From DASXRA01 sp036502575 (GTDB lineage: Bacteria; Actinomycetota; Actinomycetes; Mycobacteriales; Jatrophihabitantaceae), in NCBI GenBank assembly GCA_036502575.1, contig DASXYL010000050.1:1-64000 (forward strand): a stretch of DNA of 64,000 nt, in the 5' to 3' direction. The position numbers and the translations under genes are program-made. How positions within the stretch are numbered: position 1 is the stretch's first letter; each line of letters begins with the position of its first letter. Positions 26,148 through 35,003 of this stretch are shown one piece after another. The notes below the pieces were generated by a model. It saw only the letters and a list, made by a program, of their open reading frames with translations, was not told where the DNA came from and did not search any database.

Positions 26148-26277
26148 ACATCGACAACGTACGCAAGCCCGGTTCTGTGAGCCGGAGCGCCCGTCCGCAT
26201 GGTTCGTGGTGATTTCGGGTAGGGCCCATAGTGCCGGGCTGTTCCAGTCGGCCCGAGGTTGGCTCAGGAGGCACGCC

Positions 26278-26835
26278 ATGATCATCGTCGGATTCATACT
26301 GCTGGTCGCTGCGGCGGTGGTAGCGATCGCGCTGGTCGTCCAGAACCCCAGCACGGTCACCGTCCACGCGTTCACGTGGTCCTGGGACATCGACATGCGC
26401 TGGCTGGTCGTCGCCGGGCTCGCGCTGACCGCAATCGGCCTGTTTGGGCTGGCCATGATGCGGATCGGTGGCGCGCACTACCTGCGGCTGCGCAGCGAAC
26501 GCAAGGTGCTGGCGGCCGAGAACAAGCGCCTGTCCGAGCGAGCAGCGGCCGACAATCGGACCCGCGGCGGTTACCAGACCGCGCCGCGTACCGGCGCCGT
26601 ATCAGCCCCGGCGCCCGTAGCGCCCACCGCGCCGCCTGCTCCGCCGCCCGTTGCTGCCCCGACCGGCCCGGCAATGTCGCCGACCGGCCCGGCAGCGTCG
26701 CCGACCGGCCCGGCAGCGTCGCCGACCGGCGACATGGCGCACGTCGGCGCGCCGGACCGCGCACCCGCGTCCGACGAACCGCACGGCATTCGCGAGAGAC
26801 TGGCATCGACGAGGCACCGCCGGGCGAAGGGATGA
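26278..26835 (+). CDS. LapA-domain (DUF1049-like) membrane protein with Pro-Thr-Gly repeats
   Basis: A 185-residue protein with two membrane helices (about 2-22 and 42-65) separated by the short ALVVQNPSTVTVHAFTWSW strand typical of LapA/DUF1049 proteins. A short coiled coil (LRSERKVLAAENKRLSER) and a low-complexity tail follow, in which SPTGPAA recurs (21-bp tandem repeats about 26661-26730). AGGAGG precedes the ATG. It sits 3 bp before the RsbW-like gene, so it probably belongs to the stress-sigma operon. Its function is unknown. Confidence 0.75.
   Translation: MIIVGFILLVAAAVVAIALVVQNPSTVTVHAFTWSWDIDMRWLVVAGLALTAIGLFGLAMMRIGGAHYLRLRSERKVLAAENKRLSERAAADNRTRGGYQTAPRTGAVSAPAPVAPTAPPAPPPVAAPTGPAMSPTGPAASPTGPAASPTGDMAHVGAPDRAPASDEPHGIRERLASTRHRRAKG
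26661..26730 (+). repeat. 21-bp tandem repeat in coding sequence
   Basis: About three units of a 21-mer of the form CCGACCGGCCCGGCA-N-C-GTCG encode SPTGPA(A/M). Because 21 is a multiple of three, copy changes would lengthen or shorten the tail without a frameshift. Confidence 0.6.
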
Positions 26836-26838
26836 GGC

Positions 26839-27246
26839 ATGAGTGCAGGCGATCCTTGGCCGGAGGAAAGCCACGAGGTCGAGGTCCGGCTGCCGGCTGA
26901 CCGCAATTACGTCGCCGCGTTGCGGGCGTTCGTAACGGCGCTGGCCGCGCGGTCGGACCTCACCATCGACGAGGTCGAGGACCTGCAGATCGCTGTCGAT
27001 GAAGCGTGCGCGCTGGTATTGCCGCACGCGCGACAACCCGGCGGGCAGCTCACCGCGCACATCGAACTGGCGATGCCGTCCATCGAGGTCGTGGTGAGCG
27101 TCCCAAGCGGTCCGGAGGCGATACCCGATCGCACTGGATTCTCGTGGACGGTGCTGTCTGCGGTCGCGGACGAGATGCACGTGACCTCGGGCGGTGGCAC
27201 CCTGGCGATCCGATTCAGCAAGCGACGCGACTCGCTGTTCCGGTGA
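26839..27246 (+). CDS. Anti-sigma regulatory factor (RsbW/SpoIIAB-like ATPase domain)
   Basis: A 135-residue GHKL-type protein. It has the RLPADRNYVAALRAFVTALA start and an N-box-like region ...EVEDLQIAVDEACALVLPH, as in RsbW-family kinases that hold SigB/SigF. It has no canonical G2 glycine box, so kinase activity may be reduced; many actinobacterial RsbW proteins are similar. It overlaps the next gene (GTGA), a SigF-type sigma factor, which is its obvious partner. STAS antagonists at 2929 and 29810 could complete a partner-switching module. Confidence 0.85.
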   Translation: MSAGDPWPEESHEVEVRLPADRNYVAALRAFVTALAARSDLTIDEVEDLQIAVDEACALVLPHARQPGGQLTAHIELAMPSIEVVVSVPSGPEAIPDRTGFSWTVLSAVADEMHVTSGGGTLAIRFSKRRDSLFR

Positions 27247-28034
27247 CTGGCGCCGACGAGTCGTCCCGGGACCCGCAGCGCGAGGAAGCGAGCCGGCTGC
27301 TGGCGGAGCTGCATGCCCTGCCCGAGGACAGTCCGCAGCGTCCGCCCCTGCGCGACCGCCTCACGGAGATGCACCTCCCGCTGGTTCGGTACCTGGCTCG
27401 GCGTTTCGCCGGGCGCAGCGCGCCGTTGGAGGACATCGTCCAGGTCGGCTCGATCGGTCTGCTGAAGTCGATCGACCGCTTCGATCCCGACCGCGGACTG
27501 GAGTTCTCCACCTACGCGACGCCGACGATCCTCGGCGAGATCCGGCGGTACTTTCGCGACACCGGCTGGCTGCTGCACGTCCCGCGGCGAGCCCAGGAAC
27601 TGCAGGCGACGCTGGCTCGCGCCCGATCCGAGCTGACGCAGCAACTGCAGCGCGGGCCGACCGTTCGCGAGCTCGCTGAGCACATCGGCGTCGACCTGAT
27701 GCAGGTCGTCGAGGCGATCGATGTTGCGCGCGGCTACGCCGGCGTGCCGCTCGATGCGCTCACCGACGGCGGCGACGAGACCCGCAAGGACCGGCTCGCC
27801 GAGGACGACGTCGATCTGGAGCGCGTCGAGCTGCGAGAAGAGCTCAGACCGGCGCTCGAGGAACTGTCCGAACGCGATCGCCAGATCCTGGTGTTGCGGT
27901 TCGTCGCGGGCAAGACGCAGACCGAGATCGCGGCGATCATCGGGGTATCGCAGATGCAGATCTCGCGGCTCATCTCCCGCAGCCTGGATCAGCTGCGTGA
28001 GCGGCTCTCAGACGACGCCGAGCCCGCGGTCTGA
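27243..28034 (+). CDS. SigB/SigF-family RNA polymerase sigma factor
   Basis: A 263-residue group 3 sigma factor. Region 2 (MHLPLVRYLARRFAGRSAPLEDI; VQVGSIGLLKSIDRFDP; FSTYATPTILGEIRRYFRD), region 3 (HVPRRAQELQ; RGPTVRELAEHIG) and region 4 (LSERDRQILVLRFVAGKTQTEIAAIIGVSQMQISRL) are all present. This is the SigF/SigB stress class, which reads GTTT-N15-17-GGGTA promoters. The GTG start at 27243 overlaps the anti-sigma stop. A candidate promoter of that class lies before the STAS gene at 29810. Confidence 0.92.
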   Translation: MTGADESSRDPQREEASRLLAELHALPEDSPQRPPLRDRLTEMHLPLVRYLARRFAGRSAPLEDIVQVGSIGLLKSIDRFDPDRGLEFSTYATPTILGEIRRYFRDTGWLLHVPRRAQELQATLARARSELTQQLQRGPTVRELAEHIGVDLMQVVEAIDVARGYAGVPLDALTDGGDETRKDRLAEDDVDLERVELREELRPALEELSERDRQILVLRFVAGKTQTEIAAIIGVSQMQISRLISRSLDQLRERLSDDAEPAV

Positions 28035-28035
28035 C

Positions 28036-28533
28036 GTGGACGCGCGCGGCGGGTACGACCGTCACGAGAGCGATGCCGAGCGGCTGGACCGCAACTATGC
28101 CGAGCTGCTGCAGGAACTGCGGGTGGCCCAGACCGGTGTGCAGATCCTGTTCGCCTTCCTGCTGACCATCGCCTTCCAACAGCGGTTCGCGAGCCTGAGC
28201 TCGGTCCAGCGCGGCCTCTACGTAGGGACGTTGTTCTGCGCGGCCGTCGCGGCGGCGCTGTTCATCGCGCCCGTTGCGGTACACCGGGTCGTCTTCCGGC
28301 GTCGGTTGAAGGACGAGCTGGTCACGCTCACCGGCCGGATGGCCGCCGCCGGCCTGGTCTTCCTCGCCCTGGCGATGCTCGGCTCGGTGTTGCTCATCGT
28401 CGACTTCGTCTCGGGCGCGATCGAAGCTTGGATCATCACCGGCTTGTTGGCGGGCCTGTTCGCCTGGACGTGGTGCCTCCTTCCGCTCCGGTGGCGGGTC
28501 GAGGGGGAGGGGTCCCGGCAAGACGCCGAGTAG
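28036..28533 (+). CDS. DUF6328-family membrane protein
   Basis: A 165-residue protein. A basic/acidic N-terminus (ERLDRNYAELLQELRVAQTG) precedes about four membrane helices (QILFAFLLTIAFQQRF; LYVGTLFCAAVAAALFIAPVA; AAGLVFLALAMLGSVLLIV; IITGLLAGLFAWTWCLLP). This pattern matches DUF6328 proteins, widespread in actinobacteria and of unknown function. The GTG at 28036 is just after the sigma-factor stop, so it is probably part of the same operon. Confidence 0.8.
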   Translation: MDARGGYDRHESDAERLDRNYAELLQELRVAQTGVQILFAFLLTIAFQQRFASLSSVQRGLYVGTLFCAAVAAALFIAPVAVHRVVFRRRLKDELVTLTGRMAAAGLVFLALAMLGSVLLIVDFVSGAIEAWIITGLLAGLFAWTWCLLPLRWRVEGEGSRQDAE

Positions 28534-28583
28534 CTCCGGCCTATCGCGCATGATCCATCCACCTCCGCGGGAAGGCTGCGGGT

Positions 28584-29582
28584 GTGGCGAGTGACGAGCG
28601 TGAAGCTGCCGGCGGCAGTGGCCGCACCGTCGCCCTGGCGTTGTTCGCCAACGCCGGGGTGGGGCTGCTCAAACTGATCGCAGGGCTGGTCTCCGGTTCC
28701 GCCGCGCTGCTCTCCGAGGCCGCGCATTCGGCCGGCGACACCTCGACCGAGCTGCTACTGCTCACGGCGCTGCGCCGATCGTCGCGCCCCGCAGACCGGG
28801 TTCACCCGTTCGGATACGGCAAGGAACGCTACTTCTGGTCACTGTTGGCGGCGGTGGGGATCTTCGTGTCGGGCGCTGCCTTCTCGGTGTACGAGGGCCT
28901 GCGCACCATCATCATTCCGGGCGAGTCGAGTCACCTGCTGTGGATCAACTATCCGGTGCTGGCGCTCGCGTTCGTGCTCGAGGGCATCTCGCTGCGGCAG
29001 GCCATCCGCCAGACCCACGGGGAGGCACGGCAGCGCTCGAGATCGGTCCCCGACGTCGTCCGCGACCCGCACGACCCGACCGTGCGGAGCGTGGTGCTCG
29101 AGGACTCCGCGGCGCTGGTCGGGATCGCGATCGCGGCCGCCGGGGTCGGCTTGCATCAGGTCACCGGATCGGCGGTCTGGGACGGCGTGGCGTCCCTGAT
29201 AATCGGCGTGCTGCTCATCGTCGCCGCGGTGCTGCTCGCGCAGACCTGCAAGGGGCTGCTGATCGGCAAGCAGGCCGACGCCGGGCTGATGCGCCAGATC
29301 GAGGCGCGCATCGAGGAGCAGGACGAGGTCGATGACGTTGTGGACCTGTTGACCATGATGACCGGCGTCGACCGCGTCCTGGTGTGCGCCCGGGTCGACT
29401 TCGTCGACGGATTCTCGGCCGGCGAGGTGGAGCAGGCTTGCGTACGCATGGACGACCTGTTGCGCAAGGACTTTCCCGATCTGGACGAGGTGTTCATCCA
29501 GCCGGCGCCGAAGGGGGATCGACGGGTGCAGGAACGGGTCCGGGCCCGCTACGGCCACGAGCTCAGCGGCGACGATGGCTAG
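28584..29582 (+). CDS. Cation diffusion facilitator (CDF) metal transporter
   Basis: A 332-residue transporter of six membrane helices and a C-terminal cytoplasmic domain. The divalent-metal site H48-xxx-D52 lies in helix 2 (AAHSAGDTS), with the paired acidic site in helix 5 (VVLEDSAALVG). HPFGYGKERYFWSLLAA is the conserved CDF loop. It probably exports Zn, Fe, Mn or Co in exchange for protons; HxxxD suits several metals. The GTG start follows GGAAGG. It lies 50 bp after DUF6328 and may be a late gene of that operon. Confidence 0.88.
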   Translation: MASDEREAAGGSGRTVALALFANAGVGLLKLIAGLVSGSAALLSEAAHSAGDTSTELLLLTALRRSSRPADRVHPFGYGKERYFWSLLAAVGIFVSGAAFSVYEGLRTIIIPGESSHLLWINYPVLALAFVLEGISLRQAIRQTHGEARQRSRSVPDVVRDPHDPTVRSVVLEDSAALVGIAIAAAGVGLHQVTGSAVWDGVASLIIGVLLIVAAVLLAQTCKGLLIGKQADAGLMRQIEARIEEQDEVDDVVDLLTMMTGVDRVLVCARVDFVDGFSAGEVEQACVRMDDLLRKDFPDLDEVFIQPAPKGDRRVQERVRARYGHELSGDDG

Positions 29583-29709
29583 GTGTTTGACGTCGGTGAA
29601 CCGCAGCTCTGCGAGCACAACGATCCTCTGCAGTTGGTCCCGCGGGCTTGGACTCGCTGCCCATCCTGGGGCCGTACGCGCGCGACACGGCCGAAACGAC
29701 CGTTCGGGG

Positions 29710-29736
29710 GTTTGCGGCCGGTCGCTATTCGGGTTA
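29710..29736 (+). promoter_or_regulatory. Candidate SigB/SigF-type promoter
   Basis: GTTT (29710-29713), 17 nt, then GGGTTA (29731-29736) lies 74 bp before the STAS gene. It resembles the GTTT-N15-17-GGGTAT promoters read by SigF/SigB-class factors, one of which is encoded at 27243. One position departs from consensus. The rest of the 29583-29809 gap shows nothing else. Confidence 0.35.
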
Positions 29737-29809
29737 ACGTCAATACTCGGCTGAAAAGCAGCTGTCCTGGTTCGAGCATCTCGTCTCGGGCCGAATCAAA
29801 GGGGCTGCT

Positions 29810-30208
29810 GTGCGGTCTGCTACCTTCTTCGACCACCCGCCGCTGGCGATGCCGGTCGACGTGCAGGGCTACAACATCGAGTTCGACCAGAGCGAGGGCC
29901 AGGCCACGCTGACGCTGGTCGGTGACCTGGGCGGCGCGGCAACCGATGCGTTGCGCGGCCTGCTGGGATGCATCGCGGACGGGCCGGGCGTGCTGCACGT
30001 CGACGCCGGTGGGGTTCTCGGTGCTGACTTGGATGCCTTCGATCCGTTGCTCGAACTAGCACGAGAGCGGTGGCGGCAACATCAGCCCGGCGTGGTGCTC
30101 GATTCGCTCAGTGAGACGGTCCGCGATCTGTTCGATGCCTTGGGTGTACCGACGGAGCCACCAGTCGAACTTGATGCCGCCTGGCTGTCCTCCGAGGTCG
30201 CGTCGTAA
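29810..30208 (+). CDS. STAS-like protein with degenerate phosphorylation loop
   Basis: A 132-residue protein with a STAS-type layout (ATLTLVGDLGGAATDALRGLL; VLHVDAGGVLGADLDAFDPLLELA). The position normally holding the phosphorylated Ser/Thr reads GADLDAFD, so the usual switch residue is missing. It may bind an anti-sigma constitutively or use another cue. The GTG at 29810 follows AAAGGGG; an internal ATG at 29849 is possible. It lies at the end of the stress-sigma region, behind a candidate SigF-type promoter. Confidence 0.7.
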   Translation: MRSATFFDHPPLAMPVDVQGYNIEFDQSEGQATLTLVGDLGGAATDALRGLLGCIADGPGVLHVDAGGVLGADLDAFDPLLELARERWRQHQPGVVLDSLSETVRDLFDALGVPTEPPVELDAAWLSSEVAS

Positions 30209-30734
30209 CGATGTTTGGCCCGTAGTGGGGCTGGGAAAACCTCCTATGCACGTGCTGGTCGACAGGATCGGCGTCGTGATGCGGCGCGTTCGATCACGGG
30301 TGAAACCACACCCGTCCGGTCGACCGGCACGTCACACTCGGGGACTCATCCCTGGCTCAGACCGTCGCCGCCCATCCTCGCCTGCCTGCGTGGCGGAACG
30401 CCGACGGACACGTGGACTGAGCAGGACGTACAGCACGGCTGTAGAATGATGGGGGCCGCGATGAGATCAAGAATAGCGTGATGAGGATCAAGATTAGATA
30501 GTCGTGGGGCGCCGTTGTCGCGCGCGACCTGGCCCGAATGCGGACGGCGCGCATGGTCGCCGGTGACGGCGTCTCGCCTATGGCCCGGGCGACTACTCGA
30601 ACCGCGGCGGCTGTTCTCCATCGCACCGACAATCAATATGACCATTCTAGGAATGATCATTTCCTGTCCCTTTTCGAGACCGAGGTGGACAGCAGGAATT
30701 GACGCGTGCTCGAATTCTTGATCGCCGAGAAGCT
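30209..30734. other. Gene-poor region, no supported gene
   Basis: No ORF in these 526 bp has both sensible composition and a ribosome binding site. The part from about 30440 to 30720 is clearly lower in GC than the rest of the window and contains short repeats (GATCAAGA-type). It looks like decayed or acquired DNA. Confidence 0.5.
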
Positions 30735-30965
30735 TTACTTGCTGGGCTGCGGGGTGTGGCAGTTTATCTTGGGGTTGACGCCTAGGTAGTTCAGCGGCCC
30801 GGCGAGGATCGTTACCGTGATCGTTCCAGCCTTAGCGCACGTCTTGACGCTCGAATCGTAGTAGTGGCGCTGGCCGGCTGCGATCGCTCCGATGATCAGC
30901 CATACCACCAGCACGACGCTCAGCAGGCTAACTGTTGACCGGTTGTTGTACGTTCGTATCGCCAT
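30735..30965 (-). CDS. Small conserved membrane protein of unknown function
   Basis: A 76-residue protein. One membrane helix (STVSLLSVVLVVWLIIGAIA) is followed by GQRHYYDSSVKTCAKAGTIT, a hydrophobic stretch and the ending NYLGVNPKINCHTPQPSK. I recognise this pattern (AAGQRHYY...CAKAGT...GPLNYLGVNPKINC) from small actinobacterial proteins without known function. The two cysteines outside the helix may pair. The ATG at 30965 fits the family start better than the in-frame start at 30998. It is a single gene in a decayed region. Confidence 0.75.
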   Translation of the reverse strand: MAIRTYNNRSTVSLLSVVLVVWLIIGAIAAGQRHYYDSSVKTCAKAGTITVTILAGPLNYLGVNPKINCHTPQPSK

Positions 30966-31416
30966 ACTGGTGTTATACCCAGCAAACCTCGATATCACTC
31001 ACCGTGTGTTGCCGGTGACCGTTGTGAACTTCAGACGAAAGATGATCAATTACGCGCACCCAAGGATGCCCTCGATGATGCAATTCGAAGGTGCCAAAGT
31101 CGCGCTGTGTCCTATGAGGAATGGTGCTGTGGGTAATCGTCGGCGCTGGAATCGCCTCAACGTCCCGGCGGACCATCCGACGCTGGCGGCGACGCACGGC
31201 CAACCTGCGTGAGCCAGGCTCAGCAGAGCGTGGATCGCCAAGATGGGCCACTATCTGATCACTTTAGCGCGCGGCTTCTCTGATCACTTCTAGCATGCGT
31301 TGCATTGTGGTCCGGATCTAGAGCGGCAGCGACGGGCCGGACTTCGGCGTCGCAGCGCTGGTTGCGTTGCACAGGGCCAAGCGTCCCCACACGTCCTACA
31401 CAGACCATCCGCCGGC
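30966..31416. other. Intergenic region, no supported gene
   Basis: I see no gene. CTGATCACT occurs twice near 31254-31290. Open frames on either strand lack family resemblance and ribosome binding sites. Confidence 0.45.
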
Positions 31417-31725
31417 GGCGTGGCCGGCGCCCCGTTCGAGGTGCGCAATCACGATGCGCACGGCGACTGGATCAACCAGCGGCGGGACGACTTCGTGACC
31501 TTCACTCCCGTGACCGGCGGCGTCCTCGAGGGATCCTCCGGCGGCGTCAAGACCAACCGTGACGCCTGGGTATTCAGCTTCGGCGCCGAGCGTTGCGCCG
31601 CCAAGGTGACCCGCAAATTCGCCGGCTACAACCGCGCCTTGGATGCCGGTCGCCGCACCCCCGCGGAGGTTGACAACGTCGACGTGGCATGGACTGACCG
31701 CACGAAGGCGGACCTGGCCAGTGGT
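31417..31725 (+). pseudogene. Fragment of a type ISP restriction-modification enzyme
   Basis: About 100 codons read RNHDAHGDWINQRRDDFV, then GGVKTNRDAWVFSF, later KFAGYN and VAWTDRTKADLASG. These match in order the region of type ISP restriction-methyltransferase helicases around HGDWLNQR...GLKTGRDAWVYNF...WTRxLKxDLxRG. There is no start, no helicase or methylase motif and no downstream part. Another frame just after (from about 31727: AILTPNPGSQAPPFMAFA) might be a shifted continuation. It is a relic of a defence enzyme well over 1000 residues long. Confidence 0.6.
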
Positions 31726-31845
31726 GCGTCGCGATCCTCACCCCGAACCCGGGCAGCCAGGCCCCGCCGTTCATGGCCTTCGCCATTTGCTGTATCGACG
31801 ATCAACGATCGACGATCGACCATCGATGATCATGTCCGCTCGAAC

Positions 31846-32085
31846 TCAGGCAGCGTGGGCGAACGGCTCGGCCTGAGCTGCCGCTGACAGCGCCCACCGC
31901 ATGCGGTCAGGCGCGATGTCCGGGTGGTCGCCGTACTCGGCAGCGCACAGGCAGGCGCAGCCGGCAACTCCGCCGTGCTGTCGCAGGCTGGCCTCAACGG
32001 CCGACACGATCTGTTCGGCCGTCGGACGCTCCGACGGCTGCAGGCTGCTGATGAACAGGGCCTGCGCTGCGCCAGTCAGGGTCAT
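31846..32085 (-). CDS. Small conserved hypothetical protein
   Basis: A 79-residue soluble protein (LFISSLQPSERPTAEQIVSAVE; RQHGGVAGCACLCAAEYGDHP; MRWALSAA). It resembles short actinobacterial proteins with LQPS-x-xPT and A-x-E-x-GDHP motifs that I cannot assign a role. GAGGAG sits 8 nt before the ATG at 32085; three extra codons to a GTG at 32094 are not supported. Two DevR-box-like sequences lie about 70-106 bp upstream, the best regulatory clue. Confidence 0.65.
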   Translation of the reverse strand: MTLTGAAQALFISSLQPSERPTAEQIVSAVEASLRQHGGVAGCACLCAAEYGDHPDIAPDRMRWALSAAAQAEPFAHAA

Positions 32086-32154
32086 GGCGCACACTCCTCG
32101 GGGTCTCGGGCCGGTGATGTGGTCCAGTTCACTCGATCGGCCGGCGCAGCGGCA

Positions 32155-32191
32155 GTGCCGACAGTCCCATGGGCCCTGGGACTATCGACCC
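32155..32191. promoter_or_regulatory. Pair of DevR/DosR-box-like sites
   Basis: GGGACTATCGACCC (32178-32191, plus) and GGGACTGTCGGCAC (32155-32168, minus) fit the DevR core GGGACNNNNGNCCC exactly and with one mismatch. They share a perfect inverted repeat AGTCCCA...TGGGACT. They are upstream of the small gene at 31846-32085 and beside relics of a DevS-like kinase. Binding is not demonstrated. Confidence 0.4.
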
Positions 32192-32251
32192 CGAAACCGG
32201 ACACTGCTTGTCTCCGCACGCACCCCACTTTCGGAGCGAGGGGCCGTCACC

Positions 32252-32410
32252 TTAAGCGCGTGCGTTGGTGACCTCGAGTGCTACCGCCGCATGATTGGCG
32301 GATGTCATCGTCATGTCCAGTTCAACATCGTTGAACTGGCGCCGTCCGTGCAGGGCGGTAGGTGACCAACGCACCCCGACCACTGCTTGCGATCCGATTA
32401 GGGCTATCGC
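32252..32410 (-). pseudogene. Relic of a GAF-domain (DevS-like) histidine kinase
   Basis: The minus strand encodes RRQFNDVELDMTMTSANHAAVALEVTNARA. This aligns with the end of GAF domain 2 in the kinase at 56204 (RAQFADAELEMAMTFANHAAISLELADARA), and the weaker VVGVRW stretch before it aligns with VRGVLIA. It stops exactly where the HisKA_3 domain should begin. Nothing upstream is recognisable. It is a decayed fragment of a second DevS-type sensor. Confidence 0.6.
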
Positions 32411-32750
32411 CGTATGCAGTTTCGAGTGCAGCGCGGTCGCGGACCGGGCATGGTTGATGCCGCATGGCAGCCAGCGACGACGCTGGCGACGCCTGTCGTC
32501 GATCAGGTGACCGTCTGACCAGCGGTTCGAGCGGCGCGAGACCAATGAGCCGAGCAGATCTTGATCTTCTGCCATTAAGAGAGCATCGTTGATCTTGGAA
32601 GCATCCATCTGCGGCGCTGATCATCAAGCCGCTCGAAGACGCCAGGCGGCTCGGCGGCCCCCCGACCGTCGCGTCGCCTGGCCCTCGGTCGCAGTGCGTA
32701 GCCATCCAGCGCGGTCTAAGGATCAGGCTGCGCGCGCCGATCACGGTGGC
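32411..32750. other. Non-coding gap before the GGDEF-EAL gene
   Basis: No supported gene. It may contain further unrecognisable remains of the kinase relic and the promoter of the gene at 32751. Confidence 0.4.
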
Positions 32751-35003
32751 ATGAGAACTCGACTCTGGGTGTTGCCGGCCACGACCGGGACAGCTGTCGC
32801 CTTCGCGGCATTGCTGTGGGCGCACCCCGACGGGCTGCCGATCCAGGCGGTCGACAACGTGTCGCAGCTCGCCGCCGCGCTGTTCGGGGCGGCCGCTGCC
32901 ATGATGCGTGCACGCCGGTCCGCGGGGCGGCTCCGCACCTCGTGGGCGCTCACTGCAGCAGGTGCAGCCAGCTGGGCACTCGGCCAGGCGATCTGGTGCT
33001 ACTACGAGCTGATCGCCGGTATCAGCAGTCCGTTCCCGTCATTGTCAGACGCGGGATACCTGCTCTTCCCGGTGGCCGCGGCAGTTGGGATGGTGGTACG
33101 CCCGTCGCGTGCGCTGACCGGCCGGGCCCGGGCCCGCACCGGCCTGGACGTGTTGTTAGTCGTCATCTCCCTGTTCGCAGTGAGCTGGGCGACGGTACTC
33201 GGTGAGGTATTCCATGTCCACGCCGACTCGATGCTCGCCCGGGCCGTGAGCTTGGCCTATCCCGCCGCGGACCTGGCCGTGCTCACCGTGGTGGTCCTTG
33301 TGCTGTCGCATGCCGATAGCGGCGAGCGGGCGCGCTTGGCGTGGCTGGGCGCTAGCCTTGCGAGTCTCGCCGTCGCCGACAGCGGATTCGCCTACCTCAC
33401 CGCTACCGGGCGATACCACACCGGCGATTTGGTCGATGCCGGCTGGGTGGCCGGCTTCCTGATGCTCGCCTTCGCAGCTATCAGCGACGCGCCCGGCAAC
33501 GCGAACAACGCGCGCGGGAACTTGACGCCGCCGAGCGCGCTTCTTCTACCGTACGTCCCGTCGATAGCCGGCATCGTCGCCGCACTGTGCCGGCTGAGCC
33601 TGGCCCCCGGCGACAGCGTTATGGTGGTGACGGCTGCCGTGATGGTGTGCGCTTTGGTCGTGCGCCAGGCGGTGGTGCTGCTGGACAACCGCAGCCTGAT
33701 GGCCAGGATCAGCCATCAGGCCCTGCACGACGTGCTGACCGGGCTGGCTAACCGAGCGCTGTTCGCGGACCGTCTCGACCACGCCCTGGAACTGCACAGG
33801 CGCGATATGCGGCCGGTAGCCGTCATCCTCGTCGACCTCGACGACTTCAAGGCCGTCAACGACACGCTCGGCCACCCGATAGGTGACGACCTCCTGATGC
33901 GAGTGGGCGAGCGGTTGCGCGCCGCCGTGCGCCGCGGCGACACCGTCGCCCGCCTCGGCGGTGACGAGTTCGCGGTGCTGGTGGAGGACGACGGCGATCC
34001 GTTGGAGATCGCCGAGCGCATCCTCGGCTCACTCGACAACACGATCGGCATCGGTGAGCACTCGATCCCGGTCGGGCTCAGCATGGGCATCGCGCGGGTG
34101 GCACCCGAGGACTCGGCAACGACGGCGAGCGAGATCCTGCGCCAGGCCGATCTGGCGATGTACGCCGCCAAACGCGACGGCAAGGGCCACGTGCGCGTCT
34201 ACGCGGACACTCTCGCCCTAGGCGAGGCAGCCGATCTGGACCGCCGATCCGCATTCGCGCTGGACGCCGGCGCCGGGAGGATCGCTATGGCCTTCCAGCC
34301 GATCTTCCGGGCCGACGGCACGCTGCACGGCTACGAGGCGCTGGCCCGGTGGAGCTATCTGGGAGAGGCGGTCTCGCCCGGGATCTTCCTGCCCATTGCG
34401 AGCGGTCTCGGTTACACCACGCTGGTGGACGAGACCGTGCTGCGCCACGCGGTGCGTGACGCAGCCGGATGGCCCGACGCTCTGGTCCTGAGCGTGAACC
34501 TGGACGGTAAGACGTTGGCTGACCCAGCCTTTGCCGGCCGTTTGTCGGCCATCCTCGCGGACGCACCGTTCGAGCCCCGGCGCTTGGTGGTCGAGGTGCT
34601 CGAGTCGAACCTGATCGAACACGACGAGCCCGCTATGGCAACGCTGGCCCGGCTGCGCTCACTCGGCATCGGCATCGCGGTTGACGACTTCGGGGCCGGC
34701 TACGCGTCCCTCGCCCGACTGCAGGTGCTACAGCCCGATATCGTCAAGATCGACCGGAGCTTGGTCCAGGGCCAGGGCGATCGACCCGACGGCACGGCGT
34801 TACTGAGGGGAATCACCGAACTTGCTCGACAGCTCGGCGCTACGGTGATCGCTGAGGGCGTGGAGACACAAGGCCACCTCTCGACGGCCATCGCCGCCGG
34901 ATGCGACGCCATGCAGGGTTACCTGCTGGGCCGCCCCGTGCTCGCCGAGCCCGTAGTCAGCGAGCGACTCTCGGCGACGGTCGACCGTGCTAGTGCAATG
35001 TAG
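32751..35003 (+). CDS. Membrane GGDEF-EAL protein (c-di-GMP turnover)
   Basis: A 750-residue protein. About eight membrane helices fill residues 1-290. A diguanylate cyclase domain (LHDVLTGLANRALFADRL; catalytic motif GGDEF near 403) and an EAL phosphodiesterase domain follow (EAL near 530 in GYEALARW; DDFGAGYASL; VIAEGVETQGH). Both catalytic signatures look intact, so synthesis and hydrolysis are both possible. The ATG at 32751 is the first in-frame start matching the first helix; the frame runs 54 codons further upstream without support. It is intact in a decayed zone. c-di-GMP commonly controls type IV pili and exopolysaccharide, both encoded nearby. Confidence 0.9.
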   Translation: MRTRLWVLPATTGTAVAFAALLWAHPDGLPIQAVDNVSQLAAALFGAAAAMMRARRSAGRLRTSWALTAAGAASWALGQAIWCYYELIAGISSPFPSLSDAGYLLFPVAAAVGMVVRPSRALTGRARARTGLDVLLVVISLFAVSWATVLGEVFHVHADSMLARAVSLAYPAADLAVLTVVVLVLSHADSGERARLAWLGASLASLAVADSGFAYLTATGRYHTGDLVDAGWVAGFLMLAFAAISDAPGNANNARGNLTPPSALLLPYVPSIAGIVAALCRLSLAPGDSVMVVTAAVMVCALVVRQAVVLLDNRSLMARISHQALHDVLTGLANRALFADRLDHALELHRRDMRPVAVILVDLDDFKAVNDTLGHPIGDDLLMRVGERLRAAVRRGDTVARLGGDEFAVLVEDDGDPLEIAERILGSLDNTIGIGEHSIPVGLSMGIARVAPEDSATTASEILRQADLAMYAAKRDGKGHVRVYADTLALGEAADLDRRSAFALDAGAGRIAMAFQPIFRADGTLHGYEALARWSYLGEAVSPGIFLPIASGLGYTTLVDETVLRHAVRDAAGWPDALVLSVNLDGKTLADPAFAGRLSAILADAPFEPRRLVVEVLESNLIEHDEPAMATLARLRSLGIGIAVDDFGAGYASLARLQVLQPDIVKIDRSLVQGQGDRPDGTALLRGITELARQLGATVIAEGVETQGHLSTAIAAGCDAMQGYLLGRPVLAEPVVSERLSATVDRASAM

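Noticed and set aside
26203..26222. SigB-type promoter before the LapA-domain gene
   Set aside because: GGGTAG is present, but the only GTT-like -35 is about 11 nt away, too close for this promoter class.
32322..32825. 167-codon minus-strand ORF before the GGDEF-EAL gene
   Set aside because: No family resemblance and wrong frame relative to the kinase relic, which is the only recognisable coding signal there.
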